Notes: generated from the letters alone by a model not told the origin. 64,000 bases of DNA from Bacillus wiedmannii (GCF_001583695.1 NZ_LOBC01000072.1:153202-217201); one strand, 5' to 3'; positions 26,305 through 35,607 are shown, counted from the stretch's first letter. Made by a program: numbers and translations.

Positions 26305-27807
26305 TTACTTTTCTAAAATATCTTCTAGTAACTTCACTTGCTCGCTAACAGTATGCAACGTCTTCAGCGATATATCATTTCGATGTTTTTCTTCTTCCAC
26401 ACTTGCTAACACTTCTTCTGTAGCCGCAGAAGTTTGCTGAATTACATTAGAAGCATGTGTAACATCCTTTACGATATTCGTCGTTTTAGCCTGGAAATTT
26501 TCTTGATGAACAACAATCTCTCCCATTACATCATTAATTGCATCAATAAACTTCCCTAAATCCGTTACATTTGTTAAAACGCTTGCTAGCATTTCATTAC
26601 ATTCTTCTTGTACTCTTTCTGATTTTTCTACCTGCACTTCCACCTTGCTTGCTTGATTACTAAACTCCTTCAAAATCCCTTGAATTCTTCCAGCTGAACG
26701 ATTCGATTCTTCAGCAAGCTTTAATACTTCATTCGCTACAATAGCAAACCCTTTTCCATGTTCTCCTGCTCTTGCAGCTTCAATATTTGCATTTAAAGCT
26801 AGCAAACTCGTCTGACTTGAAATATTCGTTATTACATCTACAATTTCATTAATTTGCTTCGATTGCATCATTAAATCTCTAAATATAATTCCCGATTGTG
26901 AAACAACATCATTTAAACTTCTCATGTTAGCTTCAAAATTTCTTAAAGTATTCACACTACCCTTTGAAATCTCTAAACTTTCATCAACACGAATTGATGC
27001 ATTTCTTACTTGAGAGATGATTTGTTCAATATTTCCTTCCATATCATTCAATACTTCTACTGAACGTGACATCATCTCTGATTGTGATTGCGTACCAACT
27101 GCCACCTCTTCAAAAGCGAAATTAATTTCACTCATCGACTCCATCGATGTATTCATATTTTGTCTTAAATGATTGAAATTACTATCTAGTTTCACAACAG
27201 TTTCCTCAATAAGTCTTTGAGTCTCTTCTAGCTCCTGAGCTTTCCTCATTACTTCTTGCTTCTCATCACTTAAACGAGCTAACAAATTAGAGCCAATCTT
27301 CGTTACGCCCCACATTGCGATCGTTACGATCGCTAACAAACTCGCGAAGTTTGCAGCTTCAGATGCCGCTGTATAAGCAAAAAATTGCTCCGGCCAATAA
27401 CTACAAAGAATAAATGTGATAACAACCGCCACTCCGCCGAGAATGATAACGAGACGTTCACTTAAATAAATAAGTGAAACTGCTAGTGTAAAGTAAACCA
27501 TTTGAAATACCGCTGGGCTTTCATTAAAAGCTTGTACCAAAATGAAAGACATCATAAGCAACATAAATGTCATGATGTATTTATACATTGATTCCATACT
27601 TTTTATAAAAGTAAAAACCGTCCCAAATACAACAACAGAAATACCACAAACCCAAAACGCTATTGCTCTCTCCGTAAAAATATATCCGTAATACCCAATC
27701 GCGATTATTCCAAGGAAGAAACTACAAATTGTGATAAACAGTAATAAATGATTTTTCTGTGATTCTTTCTCAAGGTTAGAAAAGCAAGTTCTCTTTAACC
27801 ACTCCAT
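26305..27807 (-). CDS. Methyl-accepting chemotaxis protein with a six-helix membrane sensor
   Basis: This 500-residue receptor has an N-terminal block of about six hydrophobic helices (residues 20-185) instead of an extracellular Cache or four-helix sensor. There is no clear HAMP domain, and it ends in a cytoplasmic coiled-coil signalling domain. The hairpin tip, which contacts CheA/CheW, is [27 protein letters not shown]. The input may be a membrane property or a membrane-dissolved ligand; that is inference. GGTGGGG precedes ATG 27807. It is 27 bp downstream of the 27835-28893 gene, so the two may be cotranscribed. Confidence 0.9.
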   Translation of the reverse strand: MEWLKRTCFSNLEKESQKNHLLLFITICSFFLGIIAIGYYGYIFTERAIAFWVCGISVVVFGTVFTFIKSMESMYKYIMTFMLLMMSFILVQAFNESPAVFQMVYFTLAVSLIYLSERLVIILGGVAVVITFILCSYWPEQFFAYTAASEAANFASLLAIVTIAMWGVTKIGSNLLARLSDEKQEVMRKAQELEETQRLIEETVVKLDSNFNHLRQNMNTSMESMSEINFAFEEVAVGTQSQSEMMSRSVEVLNDMEGNIEQIISQVRNASIRVDESLEISKGSVNTLRNFEANMRSLNDVVSQSGIIFRDLMMQSKQINEIVDVITNISSQTSLLALNANIEAARAGEHGKGFAIVANEVLKLAEESNRSAGRIQGILKEFSNQASKVEVQVEKSERVQEECNEMLASVLTNVTDLGKFIDAINDVMGEIVVHQENFQAKTTNIVKDVTHASNVIQQTSAATEEVLASVEEEKHRNDISLKTLHTVSEQVKLLEDILEK

Positions 27808-27834
27808 ATATGAAGCCCCACCTTCTGCACTTAA

Positions 27835-28893
27835 TTACTTCAGCTTAAATACCGCACTTACTGGGTTATGATCGCTATTTTCAAACTTTAAATCTTTCCC
27901 TTGTACATTTACAATTTCCACATTTGGTGAAACGATAAAGCCATCAATAATCGTGACAAAGTTTTCACCTTCTACATACTTCTTCACATCATCTCTCACC
28001 GTCATAACAGACGGATCTACAGCCCACTTAAAGCCTCCATCAGTAAAGTCCTTCGGTAACTCTACTAACCACTCAGGACGCTCTTTCACAAACTTCGGAT
28101 CACTTAATTGAACGTCAGAAAGCAATTGATTCCAATCTCCGCCCATTATTACGTAATCACCATTTTTATAATGCTTGTTCATATATTCTTTTAAATACTC
28201 TACTTGCTGTTTTCTAATTTTCCCGCCTTCATCATACGCAGACAAATGTAAATTTACGAGTCTCACAAACTTCCCATTATTAACAGGTATTTTATGCTCA
28301 ACAATCGCTCGATCTAAATCAAACAAACGCTTTGGCCAAGGCTCCATTCCAGGAAGCTGGAACCTCTCCGCTGTTTGAACTGTATATTTAGAAAACGTAC
28401 TTAATCCAGCCTCCGCATATCCCATTGGACTTGTAATTGGTACAGGGACCCATTTTGTATCATAGTTCTTTCCGAACGACGAAGCATAATCAGGTAATCC
28501 TTTTTTCAAAAATTCATGCCCATTCACATCAAAAGATCGCAGTGATTCTATATCAACTTCTTGTAATAACGCAAAATCACTATTCTCATTTTGTAAAAAC
28601 GAAAGCATATTCTTTAAGTTCACTTCAGTCTGTTCTTTACTACTAGAACCAGAACCCTTTCCTCCGTCCATAAAAAAGTCTTGGTCCTTATCTAATCCAC
28701 CATATCCAATATTAAATGTTGTAACTTTAAATTCATTTCCTGTCGCTAATACGCGCTCTTTATTATTTTCCACCTTCAAATTTACAACATCAGCAGGCTG
28801 TTCTTTAGTAAGTGTCATATACCCTAAAAAACCACCTACAACTCCCACCCCTACTAAAATACATATAAGTACTATTTTTAATAATTTCTTCAA
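27835..28893 (-). CDS. Exported or membrane-anchored endonuclease/exonuclease/phosphatase-family protein
   Basis: This 352-residue protein has an N-terminal membrane segment (residues 5-25) and an EEP (DNase I/sphingomyelinase-like) domain. Motifs in order are TFNIGYGG (about 59-66), LLQEVD (about 109-114, catalytic Glu), VNLHLSAYDEGG, IMGGDWNQL and SDHNPVSAVF at the end (catalytic Asp-His). Substrates of the family include DNA, phosphoinositides and sphingomyelin; this one is not the secreted sphingomyelinase C. The start is TTG 28893 after AAAAGGGG. It is probably in an operon with the downstream receptor gene. Confidence 0.85.
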   Translation of the reverse strand: MKKLLKIVLICILVGVGVVGGFLGYMTLTKEQPADVVNLKVENNKERVLATGNEFKVTTFNIGYGGLDKDQDFFMDGGKGSGSSSKEQTEVNLKNMLSFLQNENSDFALLQEVDIESLRSFDVNGHEFLKKGLPDYASSFGKNYDTKWVPVPITSPMGYAEAGLSTFSKYTVQTAERFQLPGMEPWPKRLFDLDRAIVEHKIPVNNGKFVRLVNLHLSAYDEGGKIRKQQVEYLKEYMNKHYKNGDYVIMGGDWNQLLSDVQLSDPKFVKERPEWLVELPKDFTDGGFKWAVDPSVMTVRDDVKKYVEGENFVTIIDGFIVSPNVEIVNVQGKDLKFENSDHNPVSAVFKLK

Positions 28894-29117
28894 ATAAACG
28901 CCCCTTTTCTAAAACACCCAACTTAATTCTCTTTATTTTCAGTTAACTAAAACTGAATGACAGACATACGAAATATTTTATCACATTGAAAACCCTATAT
29001 CACTATATTTAGTTTATAAGTAATGATTCTTGCTCTTACATCAGCAAAAAATACAAAATACCCCAACTTCTTCACTGGAAATCAAACGCGATGTTTAGTA
29101 CACTATATGTAATAATC

Positions 29118-29198
29118 ATAGGCGATGGAGTTCGCCATAACTGCTGCTTAGCTAATGACTCCTACCAGTATAACTACTGGTAGGAGTCTATTTTTTTG
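29118..29198 (+). promoter_or_regulatory. Fluoride (crcB) riboswitch with terminator
   Basis: The aptamer is recognisable as TAGGCGATGGAGTTCGCCATAA (29119-29140), then CTGCTGCTTAGCTAATGACTCC. The expression platform is the very stable hairpin GACTCCTACCAGTA/TACTGGTAGGAGTC (29157-29188) followed by TTTTTTT. Fluoride binding would prevent its formation and let transcription reach the two crcB genes. This explains the 330-bp gap. Confidence 0.95.
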
Positions 29199-29225
29199 AG
29201 CAAGCTATTTAAAGAGGTGAAGAAA

Positions 29226-29630
29226 TTGATTTATATTATCGTTGGCATAGCCGGTATATTAGGAGCCCTTTCTCGCTATTATTTAGGTCTTACTATTCAT
29301 ACTTCATGGAATCATTCATTTCCGCTAGCCACATTGCTCATCAACTTACTCGGCTGCTTCCTATTAGCTTGGCTGACTACCTATATCGCTCGGCGAAACA
29401 TCTTGCCTTCAGAGATTATTACAGGCATTGGAACTGGATTCATCGGTGCCTTTACGACGTTTTCAACATTTAGTGTAGAAACTGTGCAACTAATCAATCT
29501 TTCTGAATGGGGTACGGCTTTCTTATATGTATCATGCAGCATACTTGGTGGCCTCATTATGTCTGGACTTGGCTTTACACTAGGTGATTTCTTAATTAAG
29601 AAACATCTTACGGAAGGTGATCACTTATGA
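29226..29630 (+). CDS. crcB: Fluoride channel subunit CrcB/Fluc, copy 1
   Basis: This 134-residue Fluc protein has four helices and the family motifs GALSRYYLG (N-terminal GxxxR), [13 protein letters not shown] (pore Asn), and [15 protein letters not shown] with the TM3 phenylalanines lining the pore. Fluc dimers export fluoride as a passive channel. I place the start at TTG 29226 with AGAGGTGA before it; the frame opens at a TTG at 29196 that overlaps the riboswitch T-run and has no ribosome site. It overlaps crcB copy 2 by four bases. Confidence 0.93.
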   Translation: MIYIIVGIAGILGALSRYYLGLTIHTSWNHSFPLATLLINLLGCFLLAWLTTYIARRNILPSEIITGIGTGFIGAFTTFSTFSVETVQLINLSEWGTAFLYVSCSILGGLIMSGLGFTLGDFLIKKHLTEGDHL

Positions 29631-29983
29631 TAGAAGCTTTATTAGTAGCAACAGGAGGATTTTTCGGTGCTATTACACGATTTGCAATTAGCAATTGGTT
29701 TAAAAAAAGGAATAAAACTTCATTTCCAATTGCTACGTTTCTCATTAATATAACAGGAGCATTTTTACTCGGATATATAATTGGTAACGGAGTCACTACA
29801 GGTTGGCAATTATTATTAGGTACTGGATTTATGGGAGCGTTCACTACATTTTCAACATTTAAGCTAGAGTCCATTCAGCTCTTCAATCGTAAAAACTTTG
29901 GCATACTATTTCTATATTTAAGTGCTACTTACATAATTGGTCTCCTCTTCGCATTCCTTGGAATGAAGCTAGGCGGAATATAA
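29627..29983 (+). CDS. crcB: Fluoride channel subunit CrcB/Fluc, copy 2
   Basis: This 118-residue Fluc homologue has [22 protein letters not shown] and [15 protein letters not shown]. Tandem divergent crcB genes are usual in Bacillus and may build a heterodimer with fixed antiparallel orientation. It is translationally coupled (ATGA overlap at 29627-29630) to copy 1 and under the same fluoride riboswitch. Confidence 0.93.
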   Translation: MIEALLVATGGFFGAITRFAISNWFKKRNKTSFPIATFLINITGAFLLGYIIGNGVTTGWQLLLGTGFMGAFTTFSTFKLESIQLFNRKNFGILFLYLSATYIIGLLFAFLGMKLGGI

Positions 29984-30017
29984 AAAAGAAAGTGACTCTG
30001 ATCAGTCGCTTTCTTTC
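29983..30017. terminator. Bidirectional terminator
   Basis: GAAAGTGACT/AGTCGCTTTC hairpin with A/T flanks, between crcB2 and the 30016-30258 gene. Confidence 0.8.
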
Positions 30018-30258
30018 ATAAGAAGTATGTCCCGCCATATGGAATGGAAAATAAACCTGCTGGATGCACATCGTAATGTACAATTTGCATAGGCGGCTGC
30101 GCATACGGCATATACTGACTTTGCATCATTTGCGCTACTTGTGCTTGTTGCTGCTGCATTTGAATGGCCTGATACACAGCATGAATAGTCCCTTGCGCTC
30201 CTGCCAGCGTAATAGCTGCTCCCACTTGTCTACCACTATAAAAATAATGATTCATCAT
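30016..30258 (-). CDS. Small Gln/Met-rich protein, unknown function
   Basis: This 80-residue hypothetical protein has an alanine/glycine-rich helix (RQVGAAITLAGAQGTIHAV), then a glutamine/methionine-rich stretch (QMQQQQAQVAQMMQ) and a Tyr/Pro-rich tail. The composition resembles small spore-associated proteins, but I recognise no family. Its start (ATG 30258 or 30255) has only weak ribosome-site similarity (AGTGAG). It shares a bidirectional terminator with crcB2. Confidence 0.5.
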   Translation of the reverse strand: MMNHYFYSGRQVGAAITLAGAQGTIHAVYQAIQMQQQQAQVAQMMQSQYMPYAQPPMQIVHYDVHPAGLFSIPYGGTYFL

Positions 30259-30359
30259 GATTCAGCTCACTTATTATTTTTCTTCCATATAGTTATGTTT
30301 CTATTTCATGGTGAGTGTTTTGTCCCAATTAATGAATCCCTCACTACTTAAACTTCATT

Positions 30360-30575
30360 TTATCTATTACTTTTTTTCAGCTTTGAAGTAATAAATCCAA
30401 ATAGTAATACACCAATACCACTCAAGAACAATACATAACTTATCGGTACTAAGAAAAAGAAAGGTTCTTCAAGGAATCCATTCGCTCCCACTTTACTGTT
30501 TGAAGCATGTATAGCTAAAGAAATGATCGCTAAAATCATGAAAGAAATAGCTACTACGTATTTATTTTTCATCAT
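30360..30575 (-). CDS. Small two-helix membrane protein, DUF3955-like
   Basis: This 71-residue protein has two membrane helices joined by a segment ending GFLEEPFFFLVPISY, which resembles the EPFFxLxPI core of DUF3955. The function is unknown. The start is ATG 30575, nine bases after AAAGGAGAG; the frame extends upstream to 30644 without a ribosome site. A perfect 16-bp inverted repeat at 30639-30675 overlaps its likely -35 region. Confidence 0.65.
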   Translation of the reverse strand: MMKNKYVVAISFMILAIISLAIHASNSKVGANGFLEEPFFFLVPISYVLFLSGIGVLLFGFITSKLKKSNR

Positions 30576-30638
30576 ATACTCTCCTTTAATTCCCACTGAT
30601 CTTATTACCATCATAATACGCCCGTAAGTATCACAAGT

Positions 30639-30675
30639 CAACAATTATTTATTGTTTTACAATAAATAATTGTTG
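30639..30675. promoter_or_regulatory. Perfect 16-bp inverted repeat, candidate operator
   Basis: CAACAATTATTTATTG (30639-30654) and CAATAAATAATTGTTG (30660-30675) flank TTTTA. On the minus strand its end supplies TTGACT, a -35-like hexamer, followed about 17 bp later by TATTATGAT. This suggests a repressor or activator site for the 30360-30575 gene. No T-run follows, and the terminator for speG is a separate hairpin at 30691-30720. Confidence 0.6.
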
Positions 30676-30686
30676 TTTGTATCACA

Positions 30687-30723
30687 AAAAGAGCTATAGA
30701 TAATATTTTATCTATAGCTCTTC
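30687..30723 (-). terminator. Terminator of speG
   Basis: GAGCTATAGAT/ATCTATAGCTC hairpin. Confidence 0.85.
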
Positions 30724-30730
30724 CAATCGG

Positions 30731-31246
30731 TTATTTTGTTCCAAAGTATGCCTTCTGAAACATGCACATTCTTATCGCATTATGATAGTTACCATCCACG
30801 AAAAACTCGTCGAGAAGTTCACCTTCTACCATAAATCCAACCTTTTTATAAACATGTACTGCTTTTTCATTTTCCTTATCCACCACTAAATAAAGTTTAT
30901 GCATATTTAATACAGAAAAAGCGTAATCCATCGCTAAACGCGTCGCTTCCGCTGCATAACCATGTCCTTGATAATTCGGATCAATAATAATTTGGAATTC
31001 AGTTCTTCGATGAATATAATCGATTTCCACTAACTCGACTAATCCAACCATCTCATTATCTTTCTCCAGGATAAAACGGCGTTCACTTTGATCATGGATA
31101 TGTTTATCATATAAATCCTGTAGTTCTACAAAAGCTTCATACGGCTCTTCAAACCAATACGACATAATATGTGCATTATTATTAAGTTCGTGTACAAACT
31201 TTAAATCTTCCCGTTCTAAAGGACGTAACTTCAATTCCTGACTCAT
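30731..31246 (-). CDS. speG: Spermidine N1-acetyltransferase
   Basis: This 171-residue GNAT enzyme acetylates spermidine and spermine with acetyl-CoA, preventing polyamine toxicity. It matches E. coli SpeG closely along its length: [53 protein letters not shown] (CoA site), [17 protein letters not shown] and [10 protein letters not shown] are all recognisable. The start is ATG 31246, seven bases after GGAGGT; the longer frame to 31261 runs through the ribosome site. It is monocistronic. Confidence 0.95.
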   Translation of the reverse strand: MSQELKLRPLEREDLKFVHELNNNAHIMSYWFEEPYEAFVELQDLYDKHIHDQSERRFILEKDNEMVGLVELVEIDYIHRRTEFQIIIDPNYQGHGYAAEATRLAMDYAFSVLNMHKLYLVVDKENEKAVHVYKKVGFMVEGELLDEFFVDGNYHNAIRMCMFQKAYFGTK

Positions 31247-31359
31247 TGCTATAACCTCCAAGTAAAAGAAACCTCTTCACTTAATTTCTCAATTTTTTTC
31301 AATTTCAAACGCCCTATTTTCATTGTAAACTTTCAAGTAACTTGAAGGTCAAGACATAA

Positions 31360-31396
31360 AAAGTAGTGCAAGCTACGCCTGCACTACTACTCTTTT
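31360..31396 (-). terminator. Terminator of psiE
   Basis: AGTAGTGCA/TGCACTACT hairpin with flanking A/T, overlapping the stop codon. Confidence 0.8.
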
Positions 31397-31788
31397 CTCA
31401 AATCTCTCATATTCGATATGTATAAAGCAATAACTAAAACAAGAATGGATCCCGCATATAACAACGTCTCCATCGGTTCCTCATGAGATACGATAATTAA
31501 ACGAATTAACGCCGTAATTCCGATATAAATAAAATAACGTAACGGGAAATGATAATTCGACTTAAAATACTTAATAATCAATGCGATGAACTCGAAGTAT
31601 AAGAAATAAACGATGATGCTCTCAACCAATTTATACGATGTATATTCCTTTGTTGAAAATATGTATTGAATAAATGTAATCGTCTCGTTAATTAAAAAGA
31701 TCGATAAAACAATGGACAATATAATTAACGCTATATTCAATATCCACTGTAAAACGCTAGCTATGTAATGATCGATATTAAACTTCAT
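31387..31788 (-). CDS. psiE: PsiE-family membrane protein
   Basis: This 133-residue protein has four predicted helices and the PsiE pattern: [22 protein letters not shown] in the second helix, then [20 protein letters not shown]. PsiE was named for phosphate-starvation induction in E. coli; its activity is unknown. It follows the NERD gene with a 43-bp gap on the same strand and may be cotranscribed. No Pho box was identified. Confidence 0.87.
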   Translation of the reverse strand: MKFNIDHYIASVLQWILNIALIILSIVLSIFLINETITFIQYIFSTKEYTSYKLVESIIVYFLYFEFIALIIKYFKSNYHFPLRYFIYIGITALIRLIIVSHEEPMETLLYAGSILVLVIALYISNMRDLRKE

Positions 31789-31831
31789 TTCACACTCTCC
31801 TTCACGTAAATACTTATTTATTATAGCAAAA

Positions 31832-32791
31832 TTATGATTGAAACGTAGTTAAATCATATATTCGTCCCTTGTTGTCACCTGTGTGGGGGATATTCATTGT
31901 TTGGAGGAGTCTATGAACTGTTGCACTTGATTGAACATGGAGAAATTCCTTTAACTGCATATTTGTACAAGTTCCACTAATAAGAAGTACATAATCATGT
32001 ATGGCATCCTCATGTGCTACTCTAGAGATAGCTTTACAATTTGAACAATACCACCCTTTTTTTAATTTCAACATCGGCATTATAGAGCATACCTCACATC
32101 GTACGCCGTTTAACAATTCTCCTTTTTTGATTTTAAATTGTTCAAGGATATTTTGCTGTAATGGAGTATGATGCCTTACTATTTGACAAATAAGATCGTC
32201 TACATTTTTTATAGTTTTTTTCTTATATTTACTCTCAAACCATTTTATTTTATGAGGTAAATTTGCACTGTGGATAATTTTATTGGGGAGATTATCGTCT
32301 GAAGCTTTAATAATAGTTCGTGGATTACTAATAACAACGAGTGATTCAATCGGAAAACGAGAAAACTCATTTAAACTTAACCATTTTCTAAACTGTTCCT
32401 CTTGTCTTTTCACTTGTAAAATTGGATCTGGAAAGCCTTCTGAATTCCCCTCTGATATTCTAATAAGCTGATTAAACTTTGAATCAAATAGTAACGTACC
32501 TGCTATATTTTTTATTTCGAGGAAAAGAAGAAAATATGCTGAAATGATAATCGTATCAATTTGAAAATGGTGATTTTGTTCAAACAACCTTATATCGTGC
32601 AAAATACTATATGTTTCTTCTGGCAAAAAACTTAGTGGATAATTGATAGCTTGTTCACCTTTGTAACCTGCTTTATGCTTCGCTAAACTTTCTGCAACCA
32701 TATCCCGTTTCGGATGGTGAGCAGGTAATCTTCTAGATAACGCTTCTAATTGCCGTAAATACATTGGCATTTGTCGTTCTTTCACAATCAT
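31832..32791 (-). CDS. NERD-domain protein with C-terminal zinc ribbon
   Basis: This 319-residue protein has an N-terminal NERD (nuclease-related) domain. The nuclease-fold core is visible as [10 protein letters not shown] (about 43-52), [23 protein letters not shown] (Asp and the ExK of a restriction-type active site) and a downstream QxxR/Q segment ([14 protein letters not shown]). The C-terminal third carries a zinc ribbon CEVC...CSNC (about 232-255) and a helical tail. NERD proteins are presumed to process DNA or RNA, with no defined role. The start follows GAGGAGGG; an ATATATCAACGATTTT repeat array lies immediately upstream. Confidence 0.87.
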   Translation of the reverse strand: MIVKERQMPMYLRQLEALSRRLPAHHPKRDMVAESLAKHKAGYKGEQAINYPLSFLPEETYSILHDIRLFEQNHHFQIDTIIISAYFLLFLEIKNIAGTLLFDSKFNQLIRISEGNSEGFPDPILQVKRQEEQFRKWLSLNEFSRFPIESLVVISNPRTIIKASDDNLPNKIIHSANLPHKIKWFESKYKKKTIKNVDDLICQIVRHHTPLQQNILEQFKIKKGELLNGVRCEVCSIMPMLKLKKGWYCSNCKAISRVAHEDAIHDYVLLISGTCTNMQLKEFLHVQSSATVHRLLQTMNIPHTGDNKGRIYDLTTFQS

Positions 32792-32807
32792 CTTTAGCCC
32801 TCCTCAA

Positions 32808-32920
32808 AATATATCAACGATTTTTCAAATATATCTATCATAACTCACAATATATCAACGATTTTTTCAATATATCAACGATTCGACATAGAATATCGAC
32901 TTACCGACAAAAACCGACAC
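32808..32920. repeat. Array of ATATATCAACGATTTT units
   Basis: AATATATCAACGATTTTTC is at 32808-32826, AATATATCAACGATTTTTTC at 32849-32868 and AATATATCAACGATTCGAC at 32869-32887, with a degenerate unit near 32828. ATATCGACTTACCGACAAA at 32893-32911 follows, repeated exactly at 234-252. It sits 20-130 bp upstream of the NERD gene. The rest of the gap to 33209 shows no gene. Confidence 0.75.
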
Positions 32921-33209
32921 AACATGCACCCATAAAATCCTATACACAGTATAGCATCACATCAAAAAGCGTACTGTAAGCATAATGCTAATCCGCCCAT
33001 TTAATTACGCCACTTTCAAAATGAGAGATTTACATTCACCTTATGTAAAAGAACTTTTTATAAGTATGAACAAATTTTAGGAATTAGTTTATCTTTTTTT
33101 AATGTTTTATTTAGAGGCAGTTTATACTCGGCCATTAACATAATAAACGTAGTAATTACATTCAGAAACACGAACTATTTAAAAGCATAAAATAAGGAGA
33201 CGATAAAAC

Positions 33210-34175
33210 ATGAACAAAAAAACGAAAGCACTATCATCTATATTGCTCGGATTCACACTAGCACTAACAGGATGTGCTGGTACTAAAGCTGCAGAAAATC
33301 ATAATAAACCGAAACAAGAACAAGCTGCCAAAGAAACAAAAAAGGAAAATAAGTTAACGAAAGGCCAAAAAATGGCTAACATTCTTAGCAATACAAATTG
33401 GCAAGGTACACGAGTATATGACAAAGATAAAAATGATGTAACAAAAGAAAATGCAAACTTCATTGGCCTTGCGAAATATGATGCAAAGTCAGGAAGATAT
33501 GAATTCTTTGATGCTAAAACAGGTGCAAGTCGTGGCGATAAAGGAACTTTCTTTATCACAAATGATGGGAAAAAGAGAATATTAATTTCAGAATCAATGA
33601 AATATCAAGCTGTTGTTGATATGACAAAACTAAATAAAAATGTATTTACCTATAAAAGAATGGGGAAAGATGCTAACGGTAAAGATATAGAAGTTTTTGT
33701 TGAACATGTTCCATATAAAGAAAAAGAACTTTCTTTCACTGATCCGGACAAGCAGCTGAACACGACTACAGGCGATATTGTTAAAAACGTTGATGGAGAT
33801 AAAATTTTAGGCGGTACCCTTTGGCACGGAACAAAGGTATTAGATGAAGCTGGTAACGATGTAACACAGTTTAATTCTAATTTTATAAGTCTAGCAAAAT
33901 TTGATGACAAATCTAATAAATATGAGTTCTTCAATAGCGAAACAGGTCAAAGCCGCGGTGATTATGGCTACTTCGATATTGTACACGAAAATAAAATAAG
34001 AGCCCATGTTTCAATTGGAAATAATAAATACGGTGCTGCTCTTGAACTTACCGAACTGAATAAGAATAAATTTACGTATAAAAGAACTGGTAAAGACCAA
34101 GCTGGTAAGGATATAACTATATTCGTTGAACATGAACCTTATAAAGGTGATATAAAACCACAATTTAGCTTTTAA
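33210..34175 (+). CDS. Lipoprotein with two DUF4822 repeats
   Basis: This 321-residue lipoprotein has a lipobox LALTGC (Cys22) and a charged Lys/Glu linker (residues 28-52). Two homologous halves follow (about 53-175 and 195-315), each with an NTxWxGTxV/RVxD start, ANFIxLAKxDxKSxxYEFF, a YGxF/GTFF strand and a KFTYKRxGKDxxGKDIxVFVEH end. This is the DUF4822 duplication. It is anchored at the outer face of the membrane. Relatives are found in Bacillus and Enterococcus without a known function. AAGGAGACG precedes the ATG. Confidence 0.87.
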   Translation: MNKKTKALSSILLGFTLALTGCAGTKAAENHNKPKQEQAAKETKKENKLTKGQKMANILSNTNWQGTRVYDKDKNDVTKENANFIGLAKYDAKSGRYEFFDAKTGASRGDKGTFFITNDGKKRILISESMKYQAVVDMTKLNKNVFTYKRMGKDANGKDIEVFVEHVPYKEKELSFTDPDKQLNTTTGDIVKNVDGDKILGGTLWHGTKVLDEAGNDVTQFNSNFISLAKFDDKSNKYEFFNSETGQSRGDYGYFDIVHENKIRAHVSIGNNKYGAALELTELNKNKFTYKRTGKDQAGKDITIFVEHEPYKGDIKPQFSF

Positions 34176-34235
34176 AAACGTTTGATTACAAATCCTGTAC
34201 TGAGTTGCAGGATCTTTCTTATTAAGCAAGAGAAC

Positions 34236-34269
34236 GAAAAGACGAAAAACATGTAGCTTTTCGTCTTCA
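34236..34269. terminator. Bidirectional terminator
   Basis: AGACGAAAA/TTTTCGTCT hairpin between the DUF4822 gene and the convergent 34283 gene. A weaker ATCCTG/CAGGAT hairpin at 34190-34215 may serve the lipoprotein gene. Confidence 0.75.
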
Positions 34270-34282
34270 CAATATTCCCACC

Positions 34283-34471
34283 TTATAATTGATGATTTAC
34301 AAAACCCAAAAACATACCGATACAAAATAAAATAAATCCAATTAGAATTAAGGGAAGAGTGAAGCCACCCCAAGCTGGTTTATTAGCAAACGCCCTTATT
34401 TTAAAATTAATCCTTGCTAAAGACATGATAACGATACCCGCTATTGATAGAATTGTAGTTACTTCAGTCAT
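34283..34471 (-). CDS. Small two-helix membrane protein, unknown function
   Basis: This 62-residue protein has two hydrophobic helices (residues 4-19 and 37-57) separated by a basic loop INFKIRAFANKPAW. GAGGAGT lies about eleven bases upstream of ATG 34471. No family is recognised. An overlapping frame at 34011-34373 is antisense to the lipoprotein and rejected. Confidence 0.55.
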   Translation of the reverse strand: MTEVTTILSIAGIVIMSLARINFKIRAFANKPAWGGFTLPLILIGFILFCIGMFLGFVNHQL

Positions 34472-34616
34472 TTATAACAATACTCCTCTTCTATATTGAT
34501 TTTATATCTCTGCAAACCATCTGCATAAGTGTTACAGTCCAATATTCATACATATCATTATGATCGTAGCAATCCAGCTTTGTGCCACATCATTTGTACA
34601 ATTCATTCTTCACTCC

Positions 34617-34656
34617 TAAAAAAGGACAGAACCAGACGGTTCGGTCCTTTTTGTTT
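34617..34656. terminator. Bidirectional terminator
   Basis: AAAGGACAGAACC/GGTTCGGTCCTTT hairpin; probably ends the minus-strand 34744-35109 transcript. Confidence 0.8.
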
Positions 34657-34743
34657 TATAATAATCTCTCTTATTTTTTCTACAATACCTTTTTCTTATA
34701 AATCTTACGCTAACACAGCTCTTAATTAACTTATCCTGAAATA

Positions 34744-35109
34744 TTATGAATTTGCGTTCAACTTATCTAAAACACTTTTATCTATTTTTGCTTGATTCAC
34801 TTTAGCTATTTTAGAAACAATCCCACGGCGATCTTCCCAATCAATCAAATAATATTGATTTTTTTCCAATTTATTTTGTACGGAAATTTTCAGTTCTCTT
34901 TCTTTCCCTTTTTTATCGTACACCTTCTCATCGTAAGCATGATACGTAAGAACTTCTCCATTACTCAATTTTTCGTTTTCTACTGTAGAATCCGTCATTA
35001 CTTTTACATAATATTGTTTAGTTGAATAATATCCATTCCCTGACTTCATATAGTAGAAAGCACCTCCTACTATAGCTAATAACACAAAAATTCTCATGAT
35101 CCATTTCAT
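34744..35109 (-). CDS. YxeA-family protein
   Basis: This 121-residue protein has an N-terminal membrane or signal segment (residues 4-20) followed by a small beta-rich domain with YYSTKQYYVKV, YHAYDEKVYDKKGKERELK and LIDWEDRRGIVSKIAKVNQAKI, the pattern of the YxeA (DUF1093) family, which has an OB-like fold. Members are small exported or membrane-tethered proteins of unknown role, sometimes in peptide-antibiotic stress regulons. Monocistronic. Confidence 0.8.
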   Translation of the reverse strand: MKWIMRIFVLLAIVGGAFYYMKSGNGYYSTKQYYVKVMTDSTVENEKLSNGEVLTYHAYDEKVYDKKGKERELKISVQNKLEKNQYYLIDWEDRRGIVSKIAKVNQAKIDKSVLDKLNANS

Positions 35110-35280
35110 ATGATAATACCTAACCTTTCTATTCTACTTGTAAGATTTATACCCATTAAAATATAAATCTTCCTTACCTTAAGTATGCTTTAACCATAAA
35201 GATGGTACAATCCAGCTTCCTTACACTCACATTACATTTTTGTAATTCTATCATTTTACAAAAGTTTTTTAAGTTGGCCG

Positions 35281-35334
35281 CAAACAAAAGAACATAAACT
35301 TTTTAAAGTTTATGTTCTTTTGTTTGCCGCACTT
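35281..35334. repeat. Long near-perfect palindrome
   Basis: CAAACAAAAGAACATAAACTTT and its reverse complement meet around TTAAAG, giving about 25-bp arms flanked by GGCCG/CGGC. It resembles the hairpins with AGAACATAA/AGAACCATAA cores at 44580 and 45660. Confidence 0.8.
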
Positions 35335-35466
35335 TTAGCAACACTTGTCCAAGTAATAGGAATTTCATTTCAATCCATTTTATGTGAAGAAGTAAATCGA
35401 CGCCGATTAACTATATGAGGAATTACATTATTAATCAGTTTTGGAAAGAATAAAGTGAAACTTTAA
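35320..35466 (+). pseudogene. Possible membrane-protein gene remnant
   Basis: One frame reads hydrophobic residues (LLFAALLATLVQVIGIS) then CEEVNRRRLTI, stop (35416-35418), GITLLISFGK. There is no start or ribosome site. It looks like a C-terminal piece of a membrane protein with a nonsense codon, cut by the neighbouring repeats. Family unknown and evidence weak. Confidence 0.25.
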
Positions 35467-35556
35467 TCAGTGGGGGTTTTGTTCATCCCCCACCTAACTT
35501 CTTTGCTTTCGCTGAATTTTGAGGTGGGGGTCTTACTGCCCGTTAATGCGGGATAA
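35451..35556 (+). repeat. Full-length copy of the 'AAAGTGAAACTTTAATCAG' repeat
   Basis: AAAGTGAAACTTTAATCAGT, then GGGGG...CCCCC, then a second GGTGGGGG and CCCGTTAATGCGGGATAAA. The G-run/C-run pairs can fold into hairpins. Other copies are at 6873, 26136, 49428 and 52051. Confidence 0.8.
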
Positions 35557-35572
35557 AATTTGTGACTAAGTA

Positions 35573-35604
35573 AAAAAGCGCCCTACTTATAGGGCGCTTT
35601 TTTA
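35573..35604 (-). terminator. Terminator of cytolysin gene
   Basis: AAAAAGCGCCCT/AGGGCGCTTTTT hairpin, four bases after the stop codon. Confidence 0.92.
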
Positions 35605-35607
35605 TAC

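Noticed and set aside
34011-34373. 120-codon minus-strand frame
   Set aside because: Mostly antisense to the DUF4822 lipoprotein gene and crosses a strong terminator.
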